A stretch of DNA of 64,000 nucleotides. It comes from an uncultured Sulfolobales archaeon. Its GTDB lineage: Archaea; Thermoproteota; Thermoprotei_A; Sulfolobales; NBVN01. Positions 46,705 through 56,400 of the stretch are shown one piece after another. Numbering within the stretch: position 1 is the stretch's first letter; every line of letters begins with the position of its first letter. The stretch spans positions 16,527 through 80,526 of the forward strand of contig CALEDH010000003.1 of NCBI GenBank assembly GCA_937949785.1, in the 5' to 3' direction. A model generated the notes under the pieces. It made no database searches and was not told the origin of the DNA. It saw nothing but the letters and a program-made list of their open reading frames with translations. The translations under genes were made by a program, and so were the position numbers.

Positions 46705-47712
46705 ATGTATGGAAATTCAAACCCGGTTAAAATGTTTGAAAATCTTAGAGTCGGTATCATCGGAGTTGGCGGTGGAGGTGATATCGCATCAGCGTATGTC
46801 TTATGTAAGGTGTTTAAGGATTTTTTCAAAGTAGGGTTTTGCATGCCTATAGCTGTTTTATGGGAGAGATGGGTTGTTGATCCAATGGCAGGGCCACCGT
46901 CAAAAACTCTAATAAGAGATGCTGTTATTAAAGAATGTGCTTACTTGACCGGTAAATCATATGTGAGTAGGGGGATTTACACTTACAAACCTCAGGCCTC
47001 TATCATAGCATCGCTGATAGGTGATGTAGTTCCGGTGATAACGCTTGAATATGGTGTTCAAGGATATTCTAAGTGTTTAGATGAGTTGATGAGTACTTAT
47101 TCGTTAGATTGTTTTGTAGGGCTTGATGTAGGCGGTGATATCCTAGCTGAAGGTTGGGAAGACTATTTAGGAAGTCCGTTAGCAGATGCTATGGGTTTAG
47201 CTGCGTTATCTAATTTCAACTCCGTCATCGCCGTATTAGCACCTGGTGCTGATGGCGAATTACCTCAAGACTACGTACTAAGTAAGATTAGTGAGTTAGC
47301 TAGGCGTAATGGTTATGTGGGCTCGATAGGCCTGTGGACCAACCACTTAGGACATATGGAGGAGGTGACTTCGAGGATAGAAACGGAGGCAGGTAAGATA
47401 CCTTTAATCGCGCTTAAGGGCTTTGAAGGCGTTCAAAACATAAGGGGTGGGTTAAGGAAGGTGAAAATCAACATAGTGTCGACTATTCTATTCTTAATTA
47501 ACACTAAGGTTCTCTACAACTCATCTAAATTAGCATTAGCTCTATCATCCACTAGAAGTTTAGCTGAAGCTATTAAGAAGGCTGAAGATCTAGGTATAGT
47601 CACTGAATTCCACAGCGAACTACGTAGGATGTTAGCCATGTTTTCTAATAAAGCTTATAAGTTACAACGATTAAGTAAAGATCCGGGAGGTCAAAGCAGC
47701 GGGGTGGGGTAG
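46705..47712 (+). CDS. DUF1152 protein
   Basis: A 335-residue archaeal DUF1152 protein. The N-terminal VGIIGVGGGGDIASAYVL is a family hallmark. FVGLDVGGDILAEGWEDYLGSPLADAM in the middle and SIGLWTNHLGHMEEV later also fit. Function unknown. The coding frame runs through the 5' end of the initiator tRNA: its stop TAG (47710-47712) is supplied by the tRNA sequence, giving a 15-base same-strand overlap. Confidence 0.85.
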   Translation: MYGNSNPVKMFENLRVGIIGVGGGGDIASAYVLCKVFKDFFKVGFCMPIAVLWERWVVDPMAGPPSKTLIRDAVIKECAYLTGKSYVSRGIYTYKPQASIIASLIGDVVPVITLEYGVQGYSKCLDELMSTYSLDCFVGLDVGGDILAEGWEDYLGSPLADAMGLAALSNFNSVIAVLAPGADGELPQDYVLSKISELARRNGYVGSIGLWTNHLGHMEEVTSRIETEAGKIPLIALKGFEGVQNIRGGLRKVKINIVSTILFLINTKVLYNSSKLALALSSTRSLAEAIKKAEDLGIVTEFHSELRRMLAMFSNKAYKLQRLSKDPGGQSSGVG

Positions 47713-47728
47713 CCAGGGAGCCCGCGGG

Positions 47729-47757
47729 AGGTGTAGGTTAATAATCCTACCCGCGAA
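47729..47757 (+). other. tRNA intron 1 (position 30/31), 29 nt
   Basis: The flanks form a bulge-helix-bulge: central helix CGCG (47723-47726) with CGCG (47752-47755), bulge GG|A, inner helix GGTG/TACC, bulge AA|G. Excision joins CGGG to G, completing the 5' anticodon stem. Assignment is by hand. Confidence 0.6.
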
Positions 47758-47764
47758 GCTCATA

Positions 47765-47810
47765 TGTACGACCCACCCAGGGGTCGTATCTCGGGGACAC
47801 ACCACGGTCC
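47765..47810 (+). other. tRNA anticodon-loop intron region (about 46 nt, boundaries unresolved)
   Basis: It contains a strong TACGACCC/GGGTCGTA hairpin (47767-47788). The expected splice joins A37 at 47764 to A38 at 47811, completing TCCCG as the 3' stem. I could not find a perfect bulge-helix-bulge there, and the region may hold two nested introns. Confidence 0.45.
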
Positions 47811-47832
47811 ATCCCGAGGTCGGTGGTTCAAA

Positions 47833-47875
47833 ACGGGGTAGACTGCAGCTCTCTGTAGCGGCTGCCCCGTGAAAT
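47833..47875 (+). other. tRNA intron 3, in the T loop (59/60), 43 nt
   Basis: A complete bulge-helix-bulge: outer T-stem GGTGG/CCACC, central helix TTCA/TGAA, bulges AA|A and AT|T, inner helix CGGGG/CCCCG. Removal restores the seven-base loop TTCAAAT. Confidence 0.85.
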
Positions 47876-47967
47876 TCCACCCCCCGCTACCAAGCCTCCC
47901 ACCATTAACTCCTTCGACTAAGCTTCACTGGAAACTTTAATTTCGAACTTAGTAACGTTATAATTAG

Positions 47968-48816
47968 GTGTGTTTCTTGGATGTGATTGATAAGTTATTC
48001 TTTGGAACTGCTGGGATACCTAATAGTACTCCTAAGCCATCAACTCTGAATGGTTTGAGAAGGATTAGGGAGTTAGGGCTTAATGCTATGGAAATAGAAT
48101 TCGTTAGGGGGGTTAAGATGGGTGAGGAATTAGCTTTAGAGGTTCGGAGTTTAGCTAATGATTTAAATATCTTACTAACCGTCCATGCACCATACTATAT
48201 TAACCTGCTGTCAACAGATGGAGTTAAAACTCAAGCCTCTATTGAGAGGATTTTAGAATCAGCTAGGGTAGGTTATAGAGCTGGTGCATGGTCTGTAACC
48301 TTCCATACAGGGTATTATGGAGGCTTACCTCCCAGAGAGTGTGTTAAGAAGGTTAGGGATATCATTAGGGGAATTATTAGCGAGTTAGTAGATGGGGGTA
48401 TGAAGTTATGGGTAAGGCCTGAAGTGATGGGCGGGCTTGCTGAATTCGGCTCTCTCGAGGAAGTGGTTGCTGTTGCTGAAGGTATGGAATTAGTACTTCC
48501 ATGTATAGACTTCGCCCATATCTATGCTAGGAGTAAGGGCACGGTAAACAACTATGAAGGTTTTAGTAAGGTCTTAGAGTATGTTGAAAGTAGGTTGGGT
48601 TCATACGCTATAAGGAACTCACATATCCATATATCAGGTATTGAGTATGGGGTTCGTGGTGAGGTAAGACATCTTAACTTAGGAGAATCGAAAATTAATT
48701 ACCAAGACATAGTTAGGGTTATTAAGGACTTTAATGTATCGGGAGTCATTATTAGTGAGTCACCTAACTTAGAGGATGACGCTATCTTAATACTTAACAC
48801 GTATTCCAATCTCTGA
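47968..48816 (+). CDS. endonuclease IV-like TIM-barrel protein
   Basis: A 282-residue xylose-isomerase-like barrel. The pattern GTAGIPNST, LTVHAPYYINLLS, VTFHTGYYGG, RPEVMGG and PCIDFAHIYAR supplies the metal-binding His/Glu/Asp set of endonuclease IV (Nfo), which cuts at abasic sites. Similar barrels serve sugar isomerisation, so the repair role is a family inference. GTG 47968 is the start given; TTG 47977 is possible. The following ACT-protein gene starts 32 bases later. Confidence 0.82.
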   Translation: MCFLDVIDKLFFGTAGIPNSTPKPSTLNGLRRIRELGLNAMEIEFVRGVKMGEELALEVRSLANDLNILLTVHAPYYINLLSTDGVKTQASIERILESARVGYRAGAWSVTFHTGYYGGLPPRECVKKVRDIIRGIISELVDGGMKLWVRPEVMGGLAEFGSLEEVVAVAEGMELVLPCIDFAHIYARSKGTVNNYEGFSKVLEYVESRLGSYAIRNSHIHISGIEYGVRGEVRHLNLGESKINYQDIVRVIKDFNVSGVIISESPNLEDDAILILNTYSNL

Positions 48817-48848
48817 TTGAGACTTGGAGTGCTTAAGGTGGGTTTAAC

Positions 48849-49544
48849 TTGAATAGGAAAGTAAGTATTTCCAACATCGTTAGAAAGGTTATTACTACCC
48901 ACCCATCGCTTTTAGACTGCATTAAACTAGATATCGTTAATTACAGCTCATTGGCTAGGCTGTTAGTTGATGAAGTTAGAAAGGTCGGTGGGTTTAAGGA
49001 GGTAGGGGTCAATGCCGTTAAGATGGGTATAATAAGGTTTTCAGAGATGTTGAAGGCTGAGACATCCACTGATGACGTGATCCGTAACATCCTTGCGGAA
49101 ACTACTGTGGAATTGCAGACGGATTTAAAGCTAATAACGTTGAGAAAGGAGATAATGCTAGCTAGGCTAAAGGATTTCATATCAGTAATAACGCAGGCTA
49201 GGTTCTTTCAACTAACTCAGGGCACCAGAACCTTCACCTTAGTAATATCTGAAGATGTAGGTAGGGAGGTCACTAAGTTCTTCGGTAGGGAGTTTATTGA
49301 GGACGTCATTAACGATCAGGCAGCGATAATATTGATAAGCCCTAAGGACATCATCTCAGTCCCAGGAGTGGTTTCATATATAACTTCCCTCCTCTCATGG
49401 CATGGCATTAACATCACTCAAATTATTTCCTGCTACGTTGATACGATATTAGTTCTTAACCGTGGTGATGTTTTAAGAGCTTACGACCTTATTGAGGGAT
49501 TAATAATTCATTTAAGGGAGTTCAAAAGAAGTCGTTCTGTATAG
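48849..49544 (+). CDS. ACT-domain protein
   Basis: A 231-residue protein. The first 115 residues are helical and of unknown fold. Residues 125-230 look like a tandem ACT-like regulatory region: FTLVISEDVGREVTKFFG and the clearer VPGVVSYITSLLSWHGINITQIISCYVDTILVLNRGDVLRAYDLI. It lies just upstream of argG on the same strand (83 bases), so a role sensing amino acids for arginine synthesis is plausible but unproven. Start TTG 48849. Confidence 0.7.
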   Translation: MNRKVSISNIVRKVITTHPSLLDCIKLDIVNYSSLARLLVDEVRKVGGFKEVGVNAVKMGIIRFSEMLKAETSTDDVIRNILAETTVELQTDLKLITLRKEIMLARLKDFISVITQARFFQLTQGTRTFTLVISEDVGREVTKFFGREFIEDVINDQAAIILISPKDIISVPGVVSYITSLLSWHGINITQIISCYVDTILVLNRGDVLRAYDLIEGLIIHLREFKRSRSV

Positions 49545-49627
49545 AACATATACTTCGATAATTTGTAACAAAAATTACGTTAAGTATTTAGGAGTTCAAC
49601 TCTGTAGTTAGGTAGAGGTTATGGTAT

Positions 49628-50815
49628 ATGAAGGTAGTGTTGGCGTATTCTGGGGGGCTGGATACTTCAGTAATATTACTTCTACTCAAGGAGAAACTCA
49701 ATGCTGAGGTAATAACTCTGACCTTAGATGTTGGTCAGGAGGATGATTTAGATGAAGTAGCCCATAAGGCAGAGAGGTTGGGGGCTGTGAAGCACTATAC
49801 TATCGATTGTAAGGAGGAGTTTGTGGAGAATTACGTGTTTCCAGCATTGAAAGCTAACGCATTATACCAAGGGAAATACCCGTTATCTAGTGCTTTATCA
49901 AGACCTTTAATAGGTAGTAAACTAGTTGAGATAGCTAGGAAGGAAGGTGCTGATGCGGTGGCTCACGGATGTAGTGGTAAGGGTAATGACCAAGTAAGAT
50001 TTGACCTAACTGTTAAGGCTTTAGACCCACATCTTAAGATCTTAGCACCGGTAAGGGATTGGGGTTTAAATAGGGATTGGGAGTATGAGTACGCTAAGTC
50101 TAAGGGGATGACTTTTAAGGTCAAGTTTTTCAGCGTTGATGATAATCTATGGGGAAGGAGTATTGAATGCGGGGTTCTCGACGACCCGATGGTTGAGCCG
50201 CCGGAGGAGGTCTTCAAATGGACTACACCATTAGATAAGGCTATGGATAGACCGGAATACCTGACAATAACGTTTGATAGAGGTGTTCCAGTAGCTATTA
50301 ACGACGATATGTTAGATAAGGTTCAACTTATAAGGACTCTGAATCACATTGCAGGCAGGAATAGCGTTGGGAGAATAGACCATATAGAGGACAGAGTGGT
50401 TGGCTTGAAGAGTAGGGAAGTATATGAATGTCCAGCAGCTGTAACTCTGATCGAAGGACATAAAGACTTAGAAAAATTAGTACTGACTAAATGGGAGTTA
50501 GCGTTTAAGAGTTTAGTGGATGAGATGTGGGCTAACTTAGTGTATAGTGGGTTATGGTTTGAGCCACTACGAAAGGATTTAGAAGCCTTCGTAGAAAGTA
50601 TTCAGAGGAGGGTTAGTGGTAAAGTAAGGCTTAAACTGTTTAAAGGAGGTGTTAGCGTGGTTGGTAGGCAGTCAGATAATTCCATCTACGACCCTAAGTT
50701 AACGACATATGAAAGTTATACAAACCTAACTCAGGAGTATGCTAAAGGATTTATAGAGTTATGGGGATTGCAGAGCGTAATAGCTTTTAGAAAGCTATTA
50801 GGTAATACTAAGTAA
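49628..50815 (+). CDS. argG: argininosuccinate synthase
   Basis: A 395-residue ArgG, joining citrulline and aspartate with ATP. The ATP-binding loop AYSGGLDTSVILLLLKE is at the N-terminus; YPLSSALSRPLIGSKLVEIA and the SCSGKGNDQVRFDL-like segment (HGCSGKGNDQVRFDL) follow. The ending region is standard. Followed 17 bases later by argH. Confidence 0.97.
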   Translation: MKVVLAYSGGLDTSVILLLLKEKLNAEVITLTLDVGQEDDLDEVAHKAERLGAVKHYTIDCKEEFVENYVFPALKANALYQGKYPLSSALSRPLIGSKLVEIARKEGADAVAHGCSGKGNDQVRFDLTVKALDPHLKILAPVRDWGLNRDWEYEYAKSKGMTFKVKFFSVDDNLWGRSIECGVLDDPMVEPPEEVFKWTTPLDKAMDRPEYLTITFDRGVPVAINDDMLDKVQLIRTLNHIAGRNSVGRIDHIEDRVVGLKSREVYECPAAVTLIEGHKDLEKLVLTKWELAFKSLVDEMWANLVYSGLWFEPLRKDLEAFVESIQRRVSGKVRLKLFKGGVSVVGRQSDNSIYDPKLTTYESYTNLTQEYAKGFIELWGLQSVIAFRKLLGNTK

Positions 50816-50832
50816 TAAGGTGTAAGCATATC

Positions 50833-52248
50833 ATGACATTGTACAGGGATGCGTTGCTTGGGAAGTCAGACGATAAGATAGTGAGCTTTACATCATCTAT
50901 AGATGAGGATAGGTTAATAGTTAACGAGGTTATCGAGGTATTAATAGCGCATGTACATCACCTAAGGTCTGAGGGGTTAATACCCTACGAGGTCGGTGAT
51001 AAGGCGTTAAAAGCTCTTAGGGAATTACTTAAAAATAGCGATGAACTATTTAGGTTTAAAGTTGAGGACGTTCATGAAGCGGTAGAAGTTTACTTGATGA
51101 ACGCGTTAGGTGTTGATGCTGGTTGGATACCTCTTGGTAGAAGTCGTAACGACCACGTAGCTACCGCATTAAGGTTGAAGACAAAGAGATTAGTGGTAGA
51201 ACTTATCGGTGAGATGCTTAAGTTTAGGGAGGTCCTACTTAAGAAGGCATGTAGTTATTTAGAAATACCGTTACCCCTAACAACACATCTACAGTCAGCT
51301 CAGGTATCAACTGTAGCCCACTACTTAACATATATTGAGGAAATGCTGTCTAATTACACGAGTATTATCTACGCTGTTTTAGACGTATTTGTTGATAAGT
51401 CACCTCTAGGTGCTGGCGCTATAGCAGGTACTACGGTACCTCTTAACAGATTAGAATTAGCTAGACTGCTAGGGTTTAACAGCCTAGTTAATAATACTTT
51501 GCTAGCTACTGGATCTAGAGATTTTATATGCGTAGTTGCCTCAGTCATAACTTCGTTAGCTGTATCATTATCACGTATAGCTGAGGACTTCATTATATGG
51601 GGAACACCGCAGTTTAACTACATCGAGCCTCCTACAACGCATCTGGCTACGAGTAGTATGATGCCTCATAAGAAGAACTTGGTGACCATGGAGGTCTTAC
51701 GTGCGTGGGGTGGTGAGGCCGTAGGGCATCTAGCCGCAATATTATCGGTGGTAAAAGCTGTTCCGTCTGGTTATAATTTAGACCTACAGGAGGTTACGAA
51801 ACACTTATTAAAACTTATCCTTAATACTATAGAGGCTCTCACAATAGTTAGGGACTTCGTAGAGGGTACGGAGTTTAAGGAGGAAACCCTACGCAATGAG
51901 GTATATAAATATCCCATAACCATTACTGATTTAGCAGAATTCATCTCAGTAAAGTATGGCAAACCTTATAGGGAAGTTCATAGGGAATTAGCATTATTAA
52001 TGAAGGAATTAGGAGAGTTTGATATGAATAAGGTCTGCAACGAGTTAAGTAGAAGGTTAGGTATTAGTCTGGAGGAATTACACAGGGCTATAACACCTGA
52101 AAACGTTTTAAAGGCTAGAAGGGTTGTAGGTTCCCCTAACCCAGAGTTGATGTTGGAAACTATAAGGAATTTTAAGGCAGTGCTTAATAGCGATTACGAT
52201 AGGTATGCAGCCTTAATAAGTAGGCTTGTGATCCCAAATGAATATTAA
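50833..52248 (+). CDS. argH: argininosuccinate lyase
   Basis: A 471-residue fumarase-superfamily enzyme releasing arginine and fumarate. The fumarase loop is present as SSMMPHKKNLVTMEVLRAWGGEA, with the catalytic Ser segment before it. HLQSAQVSTVAHYL and PLGAGAIAGTT are conserved. Overlaps carA by eleven bases. Confidence 0.96.
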   Translation: MTLYRDALLGKSDDKIVSFTSSIDEDRLIVNEVIEVLIAHVHHLRSEGLIPYEVGDKALKALRELLKNSDELFRFKVEDVHEAVEVYLMNALGVDAGWIPLGRSRNDHVATALRLKTKRLVVELIGEMLKFREVLLKKACSYLEIPLPLTTHLQSAQVSTVAHYLTYIEEMLSNYTSIIYAVLDVFVDKSPLGAGAIAGTTVPLNRLELARLLGFNSLVNNTLLATGSRDFICVVASVITSLAVSLSRIAEDFIIWGTPQFNYIEPPTTHLATSSMMPHKKNLVTMEVLRAWGGEAVGHLAAILSVVKAVPSGYNLDLQEVTKHLLKLILNTIEALTIVRDFVEGTEFKEETLRNEVYKYPITITDLAEFISVKYGKPYREVHRELALLMKELGEFDMNKVCNELSRRLGISLEELHRAITPENVLKARRVVGSPNPELMLETIRNFKAVLNSDYDRYAALISRLVIPNEY

Positions 52249-53419
52249 AAAGATAATTAAGAATAAACGAAAATGTGATAGATATAAATCCGTTTTAATT
52301 CTCGAGGATGGAACCGTAATTGAGGGTTGCGGTTTTGGCTATCCTAGAGTAAGTTATGGGGAATTAGTATTTACAACCAGTATAGTGGGGTATCCAGAAG
52401 CTCTAACAGACCCCTCATTTAAAGGTCAAATACTAATGTTTACTAATCCTATGATGGGTAATTATGGAGTCCCTAGTAAGGAGGTGTTAGAGCTCGGGAT
52501 GTCTAAGTACTTCGAATCTGAGAGGGTTCAGGTCGAAGCCGTGGTTGTAGCTTATAGTAACTCACCAAGCCATTGGGCTAGTATTATGAGTTTAGATGAG
52601 TGGCTGTATAGTGAGGGTATTCCAGGTATTTCACTTGTAGATACTAGAGCCTTAGTTAAGAAGATCCGCGAGGAGGGTGTTATGCAGGCTATGGTGGCCG
52701 TATATGAAGATAGCGTTGATATTGATGAGTTGATCGGTAGATTAGCTAGTAGTTTAAGGTATGACCAGAGGCTTTTAGCACATGAAGTAATGCCTAAGAA
52801 CATCATATTTCATGAACCCCCAGACCAAGGTAACCGTATACCTACCTTAGTAGTTGTTGATTTCGGTATAAAGTACGGCATACTTAGGGAGTTACTTAGA
52901 AACGGGTTTAGGGTTATTAGAATTCCATGTAATGAAGACCCCATTAAATACTTAAGCACGTATGGTGCGTCTGGGGTAGTGTACGGAAGCGGACCGGGAA
53001 ATCCTAAACTCCTCACTAACGTTATAGAAAGTGCTAAGGAAGTATTAGAGTACAACGTTCCAGTGCTCGGTATATGTTTAGGACATCAAATATTGGCGCT
53101 AGCAGCAGGCGCTGATACGTATAAACTTAAGTACGGACATAGAGGTCCTAATAAACCATGTATAGATTTAGAAAAGGGAAAGTGCTTCGTAACTAGTCAG
53201 AACCACGGCTACGCAGTCGATGAAAGGAGTCTAGAGGGTACAGCTTTTAAGTTATGGATGATTAACGCAGACGATAAAACTGTTGAAGGTTTGAAAAGCG
53301 TTAATAGGCCGGTAATTACAGTTCAATTCCACCCGGAAGGTTCTCCAGGACCTTTAGATAGTGTGTGGATTTTCAATCTATTCAAGAGATTGGTTGAGAG
53401 GTATGGAGTTACCCTCTAA
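52238..53419 (+). CDS. carA: carbamoyl-phosphate synthase small subunit
   Basis: A 393-residue glutaminase subunit. The class I amidotransferase triad has Cys in VLGICLGHQILALA and His/Glu in FHPEGSPGP. The N-terminal half (LVFTTSIVGYPEALTDPSFKGQILMFTNPM) is normal. It supplies ammonia to CarB for arginine and pyrimidines. The N-terminal 15 basic residues before CDRYKSVLILEDG may be untranslated. Confidence 0.96.
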   Translation: MNIKKIIKNKRKCDRYKSVLILEDGTVIEGCGFGYPRVSYGELVFTTSIVGYPEALTDPSFKGQILMFTNPMMGNYGVPSKEVLELGMSKYFESERVQVEAVVVAYSNSPSHWASIMSLDEWLYSEGIPGISLVDTRALVKKIREEGVMQAMVAVYEDSVDIDELIGRLASSLRYDQRLLAHEVMPKNIIFHEPPDQGNRIPTLVVVDFGIKYGILRELLRNGFRVIRIPCNEDPIKYLSTYGASGVVYGSGPGNPKLLTNVIESAKEVLEYNVPVLGICLGHQILALAAGADTYKLKYGHRGPNKPCIDLEKGKCFVTSQNHGYAVDERSLEGTAFKLWMINADDKTVEGLKSVNRPVITVQFHPEGSPGPLDSVWIFNLFKRLVERYGVTL

Positions 53420-56400
53420 AGTACTTATCATAGGGTCTGGCGCTATTAAGATCGCTGAGGCAGCAGAGTTCGACTATAGTGGTAGCCAGGCGCTTAAGGC
53501 GCTTAGGGAGGAAGGTATTAAAACCGTATTAGTAAATCCAAACGTAGCTACTATACAGACGAGCCATAGCTTAGCTGATAGGGTTTACTTAGTACCGATA
53601 AAGCGTGAGTTCGTTGAGGTTGTTATAGAGCGTGAAAGGCCTGACGGGATATTACTGGGGTTCGGCGGGCAGTCAGCACTTTCTATTGGCGTTATTTTGG
53701 AGAAAGAGGGGGTTTTAAGCAAGTACGGCGTTAGAGTTTACGGCACGTCTGTAGATGGGATAGAGAAGGCGTTGAATAGGGAGTTATTTAAAGAGACTAT
53801 GAGGGCTTGGTCCTTACCAGTCCCCATGAGTGATGCCGCTAAGAGTTTGAGGGAATCTCTAGAAATAGCTAATCAGATAGGCTACCCAGTAATAGGTAGG
53901 GTGAGCTTTAACTTAGGTGGTAGGGGTTCCTTCATAGCTTGGAATGACGACGATCTTAAAAATAACATATTAAGAGCTCTCGCACACAGCGAGATCAGGT
54001 TAGTCCTTATAGAGAAGTACCTCCATAACTGGAAGGAAATAGAGTTTGAGGTTGTTAGGGATAGGAGGGGGAATTCAGTAGCTGTTGCATGCTTAGAGAA
54101 CGCCGACCCTATGGGTATACATACGGGGGAGTCTGTTGTCATAGCACCCTGTCAGACATTAAATAATAGGGAGTATCAGCTGCTAAGAAATGCGAGTATT
54201 AGAGTGGCTGAAGCTATAGGCCTCATAGGTGAGTGTAATGTTCAACTTGCCTTAAATCCTTTCTCCGAGGAGTTTTACGTTATCGAAACGAATCCAAGGA
54301 TGTCTAGGAGTAGCGCTTTAGCCAGTAAAGCAACTGGTTATCCGCTGGCCTACATAGCTGCTAAGTTAGCACTAGGCTACACCTTAGACGAGGTCATTAA
54401 TAAGGTTACCGGTGTTACTTGCTCCTGCTTCGAACCAAGCCTTGACTACGTAGTGGTTAAAGTTCCGAGATGGGATTTAGAGAAATTCGTAGGTGTTGAG
54501 AAAGGCTTAGGCAGTGAGATGAAGAGTATTGGGGAGGTTATGGCTATTGGTAGAAATCTATATGAGGCGTTTCAGAAAGCTGTTAGGATGCTTGACATAG
54601 GTGAGGACGGTGTTGTAGGAGGGCCTTACTACGAGGATCATGAAGAACTCCCCACAGTTCTTGAAAGGCTGAGGAGGCGGGAGCCTTACTGGTTGCTCCA
54701 CTGTGCTAAGGCTTTGAAATTAGGGGCGTCAGTAACTGAGTTAAGTAGTATTACTGGGATTGATAAGTACTTCATCCAGGTAGTTAAGGATATTGTAGAC
54801 CTTGCTGAGGAAATACGTAGTACTTCTAGTAGGTTAAGTAGTGATGGCCTTTCAGAATTAGTAGCTAAGGCTAAGGAATACGGGTTCAGCGACCGACAGA
54901 TGGCTAAACTGTTAGGCGTTGATGTAGATTACATTAAGAACCTCAGAACTTCTAGGGGTATTAGACCATATGTTAAGCAGATAGATACCTTAGCAGCTGA
55001 ATGGCCTGCTAGGACTAACTACCTCTACCTATCCTATAATGGGTTTGAAGACGATTTAGATTTCAACTTTAGGCCGAAGGAGAGGGTTTTAGTTTTAGGT
55101 GCAGGTGTTTTCAGAGTAGGCGTTTCAGTAGAGTTTGATTGGGCTACAGTCAACTTAGCTGAGGCATTACGTAGGAAGGGTTATGAGGTAATAGTGATTA
55201 ACTACAACCCGGAGACGGTATCCACTGATTGGGATATGAACGATAAGCTGTACTTCGAGGAAATAACTTTAGAGACCATCAGGGATATAGTAGGCTTGGA
55301 AAGACCTATCGGTGTTATAACCTCGGTTGGCGGTCAGGTCTCTAATAGTCTAGCTAGAAAGCTTGAGGATATAGGTATTAGATTATTAGGAAGTAGTGGC
55401 TATAGTGTTGACAGAGCTGAGGATAGGGTTAAGTTCTCTAAGCTTATAGAATATCTGAAGATCAAACAACCTCCATGGATTGAAGCTACTAGCGTTGATG
55501 AGATTATGAAGGCGATAGGTGAGTTAGGATTTCCAGTAATTGTCAGGCCTAGTTACGTTTTAAGCGGTACTGCTATGAAAATCGCTTACAATTTAGACGA
55601 ACTCGTAAACTACCTTAAAATAGCTACTAAGGTCTCTAAGGAATACCCGGTGATTATTTCTAAGTTTATTGATACTGCCCTAGAAGTTGAAGTAGATGCT
55701 GTGTCAGATGGGAGGCGTGTTGTAGGTGTTTCTATAGAACATGTAGAACCTGCTGGTGTGCATAGTGGTGACGCCACCATGGTCACCCCAACTAGGATAT
55801 TAGGGAGTAACATCCTGAATCAGATACATGAGTATACTTTAAGGCTGGCTCTGGAATTAAATATTAGGGGACCGTTTAACATTCAATACATAGTTGGAGA
55901 TGATACCGTCTACGTATTAGAGCTTAATTTAAGAGCTAGTAGGTCAATGCCCTTTTCAAGTAAGTCTAGAGGTGTTAACTTAATGGAGTTAGCAGCTCAG
56001 GCAATGGTGGATGGTAAGCTAGTCATCGGCATGCCTGATGACTATATGGAATTACCGGCTAAGTCATGGGCTGTTAAAACCCCTCAGTTTTCCTGGGCAC
56101 AGCTTAGGGGTGCATACCCATTCTTAGGTCCTGAAATGAGGAGTACTGGTGAAGTTGCTAGTCTTGGGAGGGATTTTGAGGATGCCTTACTTAAGAGCTG
56201 GTTGTCCGCGTCACCTAATAGAATACCTAAGAGGAGTGAAGTAGTTATAGCGTATACCGCATCCATAAGAGATAAATTATTGTTGGGTGAAGCGCTTTAC
56301 GCTATTGGGAAGGCAGGTTACGAAGTCTTAACAGTTGATGAGATGTCCCTCAACGGATTTCCGAGCATACGTTATGGTGAGGCATTAGAATGCTTAAAAC

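Larger units (their letters stand above)
47698..47892 (+). tRNA. initiator tRNA-Met (CAT) with at least three introns
   Basis: Acceptor AGCGGGG (47698-47704) pairs with CCCCGCT (47882-47888), discriminator A and encoded CCA to 47892. The initiator D-arm (GGGTAGCCAGGGAGCCC) and T arm (GGTGG-TTCAAAT-CCACC) are clear once introns are removed. Anticodon region CTCATA is at 47759-47764. I resolve a T-loop intron at 59/60 and one before the anticodon loop at 30/31; a third lies between the anticodon and the 3' anticodon stem (about 47765-47810). Pre-tRNA is about 192 bases for a mature length near 76. The gene begins inside the DUF1152 frame. Confidence 0.9.
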
